DNA from: an uncultured Oscillospiraceae bacterium
GTDB lineage: Bacteria > Bacillota > Clostridia > Oscillospirales > Oscillospiraceae
Length of the DNA: 13,285 nucleotides
Reading direction: 5' to 3'
NCBI GenBank assembly: GCA_934565775.1
Contig: CAKTIN010000048.1
Coordinates: 1-13,285, forward strand
The translations under genes were made by a program, and so were the position numbers. Position 1 is the first letter of the stretch. The number at the start of each line of letters is the position of its first letter. Below the pieces are notes generated by a model, which was given only the letters and a program-made list of their open reading frames with translations, was not told where the DNA came from and did not search any database. Positions 5,932 through 12,258 of this stretch are shown here, in pieces.

Positions 5932-8900
5932 TTAGCCTTCCAGGCCGAAGCGCGTGACCGTAAAGGTCTTGGCCGCGCCGCAAACCGTCGTTCCGTCCTC
6001 GGTCACCCAATAGGGCTGCACCGTGATCTTTTCGCCCTGGGCATACCCCTTCAGGGGCAGCTCCCAGATCATCAGCGGCGCGCTGCGCTCCACGCCGAAG
6101 AGATTCCGGCCGTTATAGATGCCGAAGCGCTTTTCATACCGGCTCACAAGGACCTTCTCCCCGTTCACCAGGAAGCCGGTCTCCTCATACCGAGTCCCGT
6201 CCAGAGCGGACAGCAGCGTTACCTTCCGCTCTCCCACGCTCAGCTGGGACACGGTCTTGACCCGCAGGTAGGCGCTGCGCACATACTTGGCATAAACCTC
6301 CAGGTCCCCCTGGACATCCCGGAGCTCGGCGGGAATGGTGCACGCCTCATCCACGAACCAGCCGGCAAAGAGCTTCCCGGCGGGGGCGCTGTAGGTCAGC
6401 GCCCCGGTGGCGTCGCCCTTCTTGACGGGCTGCTCATAGGTCTTGCCGTTGTCGTGCACCGTCACCGTCACGGTCCTGGGGGTGGGCTCCACGGGCACCT
6501 CGGGCACCGTGGGCTCCGGGTCCGCCACAGGGGCCGCGTCATAGTCGGCGGTGTAGGCCTCGACCAGGCGCAAAGTCTCCGTGCCGCTCTCCTCCGGCGC
6601 CATCGCCACAGAGAGCCGGTCGTCCACGACCCGCAGGGAGGTCTTGTAGCCCGGGCCCTGATACCGGATCACCCGCTCATAGGCGGTCACCCGGATGCCG
6701 TCCAGAGTCACCCAATAGGGCTTGATAGAAATTTCGGTATAATTCTTATAGTCTGCAAAGAGCTGCGCGCTCATCGGGCTCAGGCCAAGATAGCCCGCGT
6801 CCCGGTCCGTCACGGCAGCGCCCTTCTGATTGCGGACCTTGCCGTCCTTTACATAGATGTAATCATACAGCGAGCCGCTGCGGTTGACCTCCACCGCGCC
6901 GTACGCCACAGCCTGGCCGTCCTGCTCGGCGTCATAGTCCTTGCCGTTCACCGTAAAGCCGGCCTTGGCATACTCCAGCCGGTCAATGGGCGTCAGAAGG
7001 TACAGATTCGTAATGTCAACCTGGCCCTCATCGTTGGGCTTCCAGAGGTTGTAGCAGGTGGGCTTGAGGTACTTCTGGTCCACCTCCCAGATGTAGTAAA
7101 CGCCGCCCAGCTTCGGGGTGAAGCGCATGGCGTTCTCCCCCTCGGCAAAGGTCTGGACCTGGTTCGCCGCGCAGGCCGCATTCGTAAAGGCGCCGCCGTA
7201 CAGGTAGCCCTCGGTCACCGCCGCAGTCAGGTCAAATTTCCCGCCCAGGGTGTACTGGGTCGTATCGACCACCGTGCCGCCCTGCACATGGCAGACCTGG
7301 AAGCCCATGGTATAGGCGAACCAGACCTCCCGGTTGTTGTTGTTCAGCACGACCTCCGCCGTGTCCTGGTCCTTTGTCACCGTATGGCTCTCGGTCCGGC
7401 CGTCCAGGGTATAGCCGTAATAGTTCGCGCCGGAGACAGTAGCCCGGGTCACCTGATAGGTGCCGTTTGCCAGAGCCTCGCTGCCGTTTACCGTGTAATA
7501 GGCCGGAGTCTTGACCTCATAGGCAAGCTCCGGCTTTCCCACCCGCTGGCCGTCCCGGCTGATGGGGTAGCCCTCAGCGTCCACCAGATAATAGTGCATC
7601 TGAATGGTGCCGCCGTTTACCGTCACATTAGGCACCTTGAATTCCTTCCGGGATGCCTCGTTCTGATAGTCCGTATAGTCAAAGGTGGTCTTGCCGTTGG
7701 TGGGGATCAGCTCGCCGGGGGCGACGCTCCCGGTGAGCTTCACCCGGTATTTCATCACGGCGGGGGTACCCTCATTGATGTTGTCCACGTCCCAAAGCAG
7801 GGTCTTGCCGTCCCAGGTCGCCTTGCCCTGGCTGAGATACACGTCCGCCGTCCGGCTCTGATAGGCCGTCAGGTCGTTGGTCACCACCGGATCCGTCCCG
7901 GCCTCCACCACCAGATCCACATAGTCGCTCATGGGGTCGGTCACCTTGCCGTTGGAGGCGGCAATGGCGATGCTGCCCGCGATGGACTCAAAGTCGGTGT
8001 TCAGCTTGGTCTCCACATTGTCCGAAGCGCTGATATGGAAGAAGCCCTTGCCCTCGGTGGGGTCGGTGGCCAGGGAGCGAATGACCTCCTCGCCAACGTC
8101 GCCCGCCATCAGAGCCACGGAGTAGATGGTCGTCCCGGCGGCCTTAACCGTGTTGGCCTCCCAAATGGTAGACTGTCCACAGTCCGCCACATCGATGGAC
8201 GATACCTTCGTAGAGAAGGTTTGTTTCACCGTAGAATATCCTGTAATATTGACCGTAGATTTTTTTGTGCCGTTGCTGTTGTTGGCCTGGATCGTATAAT
8301 TCCAAGTCTTGCTTGAGGCAAGCGCATGGGAGCAGGAAAAAGAGCCCTTTATCTGCGGATGATTAAAATAAGTATTGGCAGTCAGTTTATAGGAAGAAGA
8401 AAGCTCAAACGATTTTCCGGTTCCCAATGGGCTGCTATAGTCGCATTGGGTAATGGTCGCATTCGGCAAAGTCGCCTTAAGGGAAACAGTCGGTGCTTTA
8501 TGACTAAGCGTAGAACAGTTGCTCTCCTCGCTCAGCTTATAGCCGGCCTCACCCGGCACAACACTGCTCACCTTATAGCAGTAAGTAGGCTCTCCATCCG
8601 AGAGAATCACAATATTCTTCAGCTTCCCCGTGGAGTCCGCAGAGCTCAGCAGCTCCTGGGCCTTGTGCAGACCCGCCTGCTGGTTGGTCGCGCCCTGGAC
8701 TGTCGTATTGGAAACCTGCTTGATGGCGTTGACCGCTGCAATCAGCTGGCTCTTCTCGTTTGCCGAGAAAAATCTCGTATAGCTGCTGACCTCGTTTTCA
8801 AACACCACCAGGGCGATCCGGGTGGAGCTGCCCTCGGTCAGGAGCTTGTCGGCAAAGGCCTTCGCCGCCAGCTTGGTTTTCACCATGCGGTCATTGGAGA

Positions 8901-9192
8901 CGTTGTTCGTCTCATACATACTGTTGGAATTATCAATGACCAGCACCACGTCGGAGGTGGTCTTGTAATTCTTCCCCTGTATGGTCAGCGTGACCTCATA
9001 TTCATTGAGGCTCCCCGTGGGCTGCGCGTCCTTGTTCAGGTACACCGCGCCCTCGTTGGGCCAATCCGGCTGCCCCAGCGTTGCGGCGGTAAGGTCCGCC
9101 CTGCCGGCTGTCTGCAAAGCCGCCGCCCCGAACGGCAGTACGGAAACTGCCAGAACAAGGGCCAGCAGCAGCGCTGCGATTCTCATTTTCAT
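5932..9192 (-). CDS. large secreted von Willebrand factor A domain adhesin-like protein
   Basis: 1086 aa; ATG at 9192 with AAGGGGG about 7 nt upstream. Signal peptide at residues 1-25 (ALLLALVLAVSVLPFGAAA). VWA domain at about 80-410 with an intact MIDAS metal site: D87, S89 and S91 in DNSNS, T169 in GATN, and D199 in LSDGEP. A roughly 130-residue insertion (about 204-340) with cysteines 205, 226, 250, 287 and 338 interrupts the VWA fold, as insertion arms do in pilus-tip adhesins. Next come beta-rich domains (about 415-525, 526-740), then a repeated C-terminal unit (GFTVNG..KPYWVTLDG at 745-831; GFLVNG..QPYWVTEDG at 1006-1067) with an InlB/Listeria-Bacteroides-type repeat between (about 905-970, AGKLFAGWFVDEACTIP). 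There is no LPXTG or C-terminal anchor, so it is released or held non-covalently. Probably adhesion to a host, diet or cell surface. First gene of an operon with the 58-aa gene. Confidence 0.88.
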   Translation of the reverse strand: MKMRIAALLLALVLAVSVLPFGAAALQTAGRADLTAATLGQPDWPNEGAVYLNKDAQPTGSLNEYEVTLTIQGKNYKTTSDVVLVIDNSNSMYETNNVSNDRMVKTKLAAKAFADKLLTEGSSTRIALVVFENEVSSYTRFFSANEKSQLIAAVNAIKQVSNTTVQGATNQQAGLHKAQELLSSADSTGKLKNIVILSDGEPTYCYKVSSVVPGEAGYKLSEESNCSTLSHKAPTVSLKATLPNATITQCDYSSPLGTGKSFELSSSYKLTANTYFNHPQIKGSFSCSHALASSKTWNYTIQANNSNGTKKSTVNITGYSTVKQTFSTKVSSIDVADCGQSTIWEANTVKAAGTTIYSVALMAGDVGEEVIRSLATDPTEGKGFFHISASDNVETKLNTDFESIAGSIAIAASNGKVTDPMSDYVDLVVEAGTDPVVTNDLTAYQSRTADVYLSQGKATWDGKTLLWDVDNINEGTPAVMKYRVKLTGSVAPGELIPTNGKTTFDYTDYQNEASRKEFKVPNVTVNGGTIQMHYYLVDAEGYPISRDGQRVGKPELAYEVKTPAYYTVNGSEALANGTYQVTRATVSGANYYGYTLDGRTESHTVTKDQDTAEVVLNNNNREVWFAYTMGFQVCHVQGGTVVDTTQYTLGGKFDLTAAVTEGYLYGGAFTNAACAANQVQTFAEGENAMRFTPKLGGVYYIWEVDQKYLKPTCYNLWKPNDEGQVDITNLYLLTPIDRLEYAKAGFTVNGKDYDAEQDGQAVAYGAVEVNRSGSLYDYIYVKDGKVRNQKGAAVTDRDAGYLGLSPMSAQLFADYKNYTEISIKPYWVTLDGIRVTAYERVIRYQGPGYKTSLRVVDDRLSVAMAPEESGTETLRLVEAYTADYDAAPVADPEPTVPEVPVEPTPRTVTVTVHDNGKTYEQPVKKGDATGALTYSAPAGKLFAGWFVDEACTIPAELRDVQGDLEVYAKYVRSAYLRVKTVSQLSVGERKVTLLSALDGTRYEETGFLVNGEKVLVSRYEKRFGIYNGRNLFGVERSAPLMIWELPLKGYAQGEKITVQPYWVTEDGTTVCGAAKTFTVTRFGLEG

Positions 9193-9308
9193 GATGGTTC
9201 CCCCTTTAGATTTACAAAATGTCCTTTCTTACGCGCTGCGCAATTCCACCCGTGGGCCCCGCACGCCCGGCTGCGGCACTTCCCCCGCCTCAGCTGTCGA
9301 TGTATGGC

Positions 9309-9336
9309 ATTATACTCAAAATAGCGTGGCTATCCA
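9309..9336 (-). promoter_or_regulatory. candidate promoter of the VWA gene
   Basis: On the minus strand, TGGATA (9336-9331; 4 of 6 matches), a 16-nt spacer, then TATAAT (9314-9309). It would give a GC-rich leader of about 110 nt before the ATG at 9192. The leader holds CCGCA/TGCGG and other short pairings. Confidence 0.45.
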
Positions 9337-9386
9337 CTTTGTGGTCTTACCATTTTATCATATTCGTTAGCCATTTTCAAGTGGTT

Positions 9387-9439
9387 CCTTGTAAAATTTG
9401 ACAAGGGAAGCAAAATCATCTTTGTCGCTTTGCACAAAG
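9387..9439. promoter_or_regulatory. two similar operator-like inverted repeats
   Basis: CCTTGT-N8-ACAAGG (9387-9406) and CTTTGT-N8-ACAAAG (9420-9439) have the same arm and spacer lengths, and their centres are 33 bp apart, close to three helical turns. They lie between the divergent VWA and Hsp20 promoters. The binding protein is unknown. Confidence 0.4.
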
Positions 9440-9440
9440 G

Positions 9441-9456
9441 CGGGACCTGGGTCCCG
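9441..9456. repeat. GC-rich palindrome upstream of CIRCE
   Basis: CGGGACC / GGTCCCG, 7-bp arms around TG, followed by an A/T tract (9459-9480) that leads directly into the CIRCE element. It may be an operator; the 2-nt centre makes it a poor RNA hairpin. Confidence 0.4.
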
Positions 9457-9478
9457 GCAAAAAATAATTTTGAAAATT

Positions 9479-9505
9479 TTAGCACTCTCCCATTGTCAGT
9501 GCTAA
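9479..9505. promoter_or_regulatory. CIRCE operator (HrcA binding site)
   Basis: TTAGCACTC-N9-CAGTGCTAA, one mismatch from the consensus TTAGCACTC-N9-GAGTGCTAA. It covers the -35 of the hsp20 promoter, so HrcA would repress until heat shock. A further half-site GAGTGCTA (9509-9516) overlaps the -10. Confidence 0.9.
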
Positions 9506-9520
9506 AAAGAGTGCTATAGT
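9493..9520 (+). promoter_or_regulatory. hsp20 promoter
   Basis: TTGTCA (9493-9498), a 16-nt spacer, then TATAGT (9515-9520), with TG at 9512-9513 giving an extended -10. It is embedded in the CIRCE operator region. Confidence 0.75.
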
Positions 9521-9536
9521 AGAAGCGTTCCGAAAA

Positions 9537-9588
9537 GGAGGGCGCAAGGAGCCCTCCGGAGGGACCCCAAGATCAAGATAAACGGAGG
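9537..9588 (+). promoter_or_regulatory. hsp20 5' leader with competing hairpins over the ribosome site
   Basis: GGAGGGC/GCCCTCC (9537-9543/9551-9557) forms a 7-bp hairpin, CCCTCCGGAGGG (9552-9563) is a palindrome, and CCTCCG (9553-9558) can also pair with CGGAGG (9583-9588), the ribosome site of hsp20. The three are mutually exclusive, as in some RNA thermosensors. Activity is inferred only. Confidence 0.35.
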
Positions 9589-9595
9589 AATTCTT

Positions 9596-10039
9596 ATGTT
9601 GCCCAGCATTTTTACCGAGAATTTGTTCGATGACTTTTTTGATGCACCTATGGCCCGGAGTTTCTTCCAGGACCCCGACCGCACCCTGTATGGCAAGCAC
9701 GCCAAGAACCTGATGAAGACCGACGTCCGTGACGCCAAGGATCATTATGAGCTTGACATTGAGCTCCCCGGCTTCCAGAAGGAAAACGTAAACGTGGAGC
9801 TGAAGGACGGCTATCTGACCATCAGCGCCGAGAAGGATCTGGACAAGGAGACTCAGGAAAAGGGTCACACCTATCTGCGCCGGGAGCGCTATGCCGGTTC
9901 TTGCAGCCGGAGCTTCTATGTGGGCGATGTCCAGGCCCAGGATGTGAAGTGCAAGTACGACTCCGGCGTGCTGACGGTGTCTCTGCCCAAGCAAGATACC
10001 AAGGCGCTGCCCGAGAGCAACCGGATTGCCATCGAGTAA
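9596..10039 (+). CDS. Hsp20/alpha-crystallin small heat-shock protein
   Basis: 147 aa, typical of bacterial small heat-shock proteins. They hold unfolding proteins in a refoldable state without ATP, as large oligomers in the cytoplasm. Seen: an aromatic N-terminal arm (LFDDFFDAPMARSFF, 10-24), the alpha-crystallin domain at about 40-133 (KTDVRDAKDHYELDIELPGF; DGYLTISAEK; ERYAGSCSRSFYVG), the signature YDSGVLTVSLPK (121-132), and a C-terminal I-x-I motif, IAIE (144-147), that docks between subunits. The start has GGAGG 7 nt upstream. Regulation is clear: the promoter is overlapped by CIRCE, so HrcA control is expected, and the leader can pair with the ribosome site. Monocistronic, followed by hairpins. 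Confidence 0.96.
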   Translation: MLPSIFTENLFDDFFDAPMARSFFQDPDRTLYGKHAKNLMKTDVRDAKDHYELDIELPGFQKENVNVELKDGYLTISAEKDLDKETQEKGHTYLRRERYAGSCSRSFYVGDVQAQDVKCKYDSGVLTVSLPKQDTKALPESNRIAIE

Positions 10040-10048
10040 CAGCATGAG

Positions 10049-10076
10049 ATCGCAGCCCCCCTTCCGGGGCAGCGAT
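10049..10076 (+). terminator. hairpin after hsp20
   Basis: ATCGC-A-GCCCC pairs with GGGGC-A-GCGAT with one A/A mismatch around CCTTCC. It starts 10 nt past the stop and has no T-run. A possible terminator, or a stabiliser of the hsp20 mRNA 3' end. Confidence 0.4.
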
Positions 10077-10094
10077 TCCAATCCTATGCAGTAA

Positions 10095-10121
10095 GAGCCC
10101 GCCTCATTCCGAGGCGGGCTC
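10095..10121. terminator. left border hairpin of repeat element B
   Basis: 11-bp stem GAGCCCGCCTC / GAGGCGGGCTC with loop ATTCC. It is identical over all 27 nt to the right border hairpin at 10370-10396. On the plus strand the usual T-run is missing because the element begins here. Confidence 0.75.
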
Positions 10122-10122
10122 T

Positions 10123-10370
10123 CAGACTGTCAGGAAATCCCCGGACCGTTAAAATGCAAGTTAATCACAGCCAGGTTTTCGGTTTTTCTTAGTGCTTTTG
10201 TGTCTAAAATGGCAGAAAATAGCTTGGGCACCTGAGAGAAATTAGCATTTTAACTTCCTGCGCAATTTGCTCCCTACCGTATCCACATACGCCGACGGGA
10301 GCAAATTGCTTGGCTCCGGCGCTTTCTTGCCGTCTGGCAGCGTGTCAAAAACAAGTTTTTTGACACGTTG
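10123..10370 (-). repeat. non-coding repeat element, copy B
   Basis: 248 bp; the reverse complement matches copy A (5302-5711) block by block, lacking only A's extra folded domain. Ends: CAGACTGTCA (10123-10132) and TGACACGTTG (10361-10370). Perfect pair GTTAAAATGC / GCATTTTAAC (10148-10157/10245-10254). Hairpin with 13-bp arms GCAATTTGCTCCC / GGGAGCAAATTGC (10262-10274/10297-10309) around a 22-nt loop that differs from A's at one position. A/T-armed hairpin CAGCGTGTCAAAAA (10338-10351) pairing with 10357-10370, with one G-U. It lies between convergent hsp20 and HIT genes. No open reading frame is supported. Confidence 0.8.
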
Positions 10371-10396
10371 AGCCCGCCTCATTCCGAGGCGGGCTC
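10370..10396. terminator. right border hairpin of repeat element B
   Basis: GAGCCCGCCTC / GAGGCGGGCTC with loop ATTCC, followed on the plus strand by TTTTTCTCT, a canonical intrinsic terminator. Joined to the sequence left of element B, this restores a normal hsp20 terminator. It also lies 20 nt past the HIT stop on the minus strand. Confidence 0.8.
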
Positions 10397-10415
10397 TTTT
10401 TCTCTATGTGCCGGT

Positions 10416-10757
10416 TCAGCCCATTTCCAGGGACAGCTGCTGGCCGCCCAGAATATGGAAATGCAGGTGCTTCACGCTCTGCCCGGCCGCCGGGCCGCAG
10501 TTCGACACCACCCGGAATCCCTCCGTCAGGCCCTGCTCCCGGGCGATTCTGGCGATCACGGTAAAAATGTGCGCAACCAGCGGCGCATTTTCCTCCGTGA
10601 TTTCCGCCACGCTGTCAATGTGCGTCTTGGGGATCACCAGAATATGGACCTTCGCCATGGGGTTGATGTCGTAAAAGGCCAGAACACTGTCGTCCTCATA
10701 GACCTTCTTCGAGGGGATCTCCCCCGCCGCAATTTTGCAGAAAATGCAATCTTCCAT
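10416..10757 (-). CDS. HIT family (HinT-like) nucleotide hydrolase
   Basis: 113 aa, the usual HinT size. HIT proteins hydrolyse nucleoside phosphoramidates and other purine nucleotide conjugates in the cytoplasm. Seen: the N-terminal CIFCKIAAGEIPS (4-16) with C4 and C7 of the zinc-binding type, YEDDSVLAFYDINPMAKVHILVIPK (split by family motifs around 20-44), and the catalytic triad HLHFHIL with H97, H99 and H101. The ATG at 10757 has AGGAGG about 8 nt upstream. The frame stays open upstream of it for some 500 bases, but that part is antisense-frame shadow of the nucleotidyltransferase gene. The TAG of the upstream gene overlaps the HIT ribosome site, so HIT is the last gene of the four-gene operon. 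HIT next to a nucleotidyltransferase may be chance or may recycle an adenylated product. Confidence 0.94.
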   Translation of the reverse strand: MEDCIFCKIAAGEIPSKKVYEDDSVLAFYDINPMAKVHILVIPKTHIDSVAEITEENAPLVAHIFTVIARIAREQGLTEGFRVVSNCGPAAGQSVKHLHFHILGGQQLSLEMG

Positions 10758-10768
10758 TGAAATTCCTC

Positions 10769-11977
10769 CTATTCTTCCGCTAAAATCTGATATTTTTTCA
10801 GCAGCTCGATCCGCGCCCGCCCCAGGCGGACGCTCTCCGCCGCGCCGCCGTCCTGCCGCCGGGGCCGCTCCCCGGCATAATGCAGGATCCGGCTGGCCCA
10901 GGCCAGGGGCAGCAGCCCCGGGTGCTTGCGCAAGTACGGATAGCTGCCGGTCAGGTCCGCCGCCTTCGGAAACACGCTTTGCAGGACTCCGGCCCTTTTC
11001 CCCTCCCGGCTGGCCCGCAGGGCATTGCGGGTGACGGTGCCGGAGTGGAGCCGGGCCAGGGAGGCGGAGCCGTACACACCGCCGTCCAGCATATCCAAAA
11101 GCATGGGCTCCGGATCCGCAGCCCGGGCCCGCCAGGCTGCGGGGATGGGCAGCTCCAGCCCCAGATACCGCTCCGCCAGAGCCAACTGCGCAGCGGCAAA
11201 GCCCATGGCGTGGGCCTGCTCCAGCTCGGCAGTCAGCCCGTCCCACCGGATCTGCCCCGCATATTCCCGGACCCACAGGGCCATGTCGCAAGTCTGGCGG
11301 ATGCCCACGCCGCTGATGGCAAAATGCTTGCAGGCGTGCAGCAGCAGATACAGCAGATGGGTCTGGGGCGGGAGGGTCAGCATTCCGTCTATCTCAACGG
11401 GCGCTTCATGGGCCCGGTCAAACAAGCCGTTCCACTCCCGCCCGGGAGAGGCTTCCGTCTCAAACAGGGCCCGGTGGACCTCCAGATAGAGTCGCTCGTC
11501 CTTATAGCTGAGCTCCTCCGCCCGGGGCAGCTCCTCCGGGCGAAATTGCGGAGCCAGCCCCCACTGCACCAGCGCCCGGTGGCAGGGCTCCACCTCTCCG
11601 TCCGGAAGGAACAGATCGTCATCCGCCGTGATCCGGTGGGCCGCCAGGGGATAAAGCCGGTCGCACATCCGCCCCTTTACCACCAGAGGGTGCAGTCCCA
11701 GCTGCCGCAAATGGCGGTACAGCCGGGAAAACTCAATATTCCGGGCCGCCTGCGTGACCACCTGCTGCCGGGCGATCTGCCGGTAGGGGGCAAAACAGGT
11801 CGGGTCCTCTCCCTCCGGGGCCCGGGTCGCCGCCTCCAGCAGGTAGGGCAGAAGCTTCTGCTCATATGCCAGCGCGAAAACTGCCCGCCACTGCGCCTCC
11901 GGCAGCTCCAGAGCCAGGTGCTTGCCCTGAAGCGCCGCAGCCAGCAGCGCCAGAAACGACTCCGCCGCCGGCGTCAT
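10769..11977 (-). CDS. uncharacterised nucleotidyltransferase family protein (PF14907-type)
   Basis: 402 aa. The family motif is clear: PLVVKGRMCDRLYP (97-110) with K101 and G102, then HRITADDDLFLP (114-125) with D119-D121 as the metal-binding acidic cluster, YLEVHRAL (164-171), and HACKHFAISGVGIRQTCDMALW (214-235 region) with conserved His and Asp. These match the DNA polymerase-beta-like nucleotidyltransferase group that accompanies kinases and PqqD proteins in some lasso-peptide clusters and in surface-polymer loci. The target is not known. The ATG at 11977 overlaps the PqqD stop as ATGA, so expression is coupled. No membrane span. The C-terminal third (about 290-402) is Arg-rich and less conserved. 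Naming is by family pattern only; activity has not been shown for most members. Confidence 0.85.
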   Translation of the reverse strand: MTPAAESFLALLAAALQGKHLALELPEAQWRAVFALAYEQKLLPYLLEAATRAPEGEDPTCFAPYRQIARQQVVTQAARNIEFSRLYRHLRQLGLHPLVVKGRMCDRLYPLAAHRITADDDLFLPDGEVEPCHRALVQWGLAPQFRPEELPRAEELSYKDERLYLEVHRALFETEASPGREWNGLFDRAHEAPVEIDGMLTLPPQTHLLYLLLHACKHFAISGVGIRQTCDMALWVREYAGQIRWDGLTAELEQAHAMGFAAAQLALAERYLGLELPIPAAWRARAADPEPMLLDMLDGGVYGSASLARLHSGTVTRNALRASREGKRAGVLQSVFPKAADLTGSYPYLRKHPGLLPLAWASRILHYAGERPRRQDGGAAESVRLGRARIELLKKYQILAEE

Positions 11978-12258
11978 GACTCCCCCTCCGGCAGGAGATA
12001 GCCGTCCTGCGCCAGGGCCCGGAGAAACCGGGTCAGGGCCTCCCGGGCCGTCTCCTCCGAGCAGGCGTAGTCTGCCGCCGCCTGGGCGAGGATGGCGTCC
12101 TCCCCCAAATTCTGCTCCAGAAGCCTCCAGAAATAGGCTCCGGGCCCGTTGATCCCCTTGACATAGGGCACCTTACCCCGGGCCTCCCCGGCCGCGACCA
12201 GCAGCGACTCCCCGCACAGGGAAACCAGTACCACATCGGGGCGCAAACGCAAATTCAT
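11974..12258 (-). CDS. PqqD-like protein (stand-alone RRE domain)
   Basis: 94 aa, a typical PqqD length. Such winged-helix domains (RiPP recognition elements) bind the leader of a precursor peptide and present it to modifying enzymes. Seen: an N-terminal strand set (LRLRPDVVLVSLCGESLLVA), INGPGAYFWRLLEQ (36-49), a position usually read as 'N..G..IW..l' in PqqD, and a helical C-terminal half (EETAREALTRFLRALAQDGYLL) ending in the family-like 'L...G.L' pattern. Both ends overlap the neighbours by ATGA (kinase upstream, nucleotidyltransferase downstream), implying fixed stoichiometry. No PQQ biosynthesis genes are visible, so the name reflects fold only. Confidence 0.85.
   Translation of the reverse strand: MNLRLRPDVVLVSLCGESLLVAAGEARGKVPYVKGINGPGAYFWRLLEQNLGEDAILAQAAADYACSEETAREALTRFLRALAQDGYLLPEGES

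Noticed and set aside
6454..8316. Long open frame (620 codons) on the plus strand opposite the VWA gene
   Set aside because: Arg/His/Gly/Val-rich composition typical of the antisense of GC-rich genes, no ribosome site, no recognisable domain; the minus-strand VWA gene has signal peptide, MIDAS and repeats.
9193..9308. Cyclic-di-GMP riboswitch in the VWA leader
   Set aside because: The conserved GEMM core (such as the GCAAA repeats and tetraloop receptor) is not seen.
10758..11291. N-terminal extension of the HIT protein
   Set aside because: The frame stays open upstream but overlaps the nucleotidyltransferase gene; the ATG at 10757 has a strong ribosome site and gives a standard HinT length.
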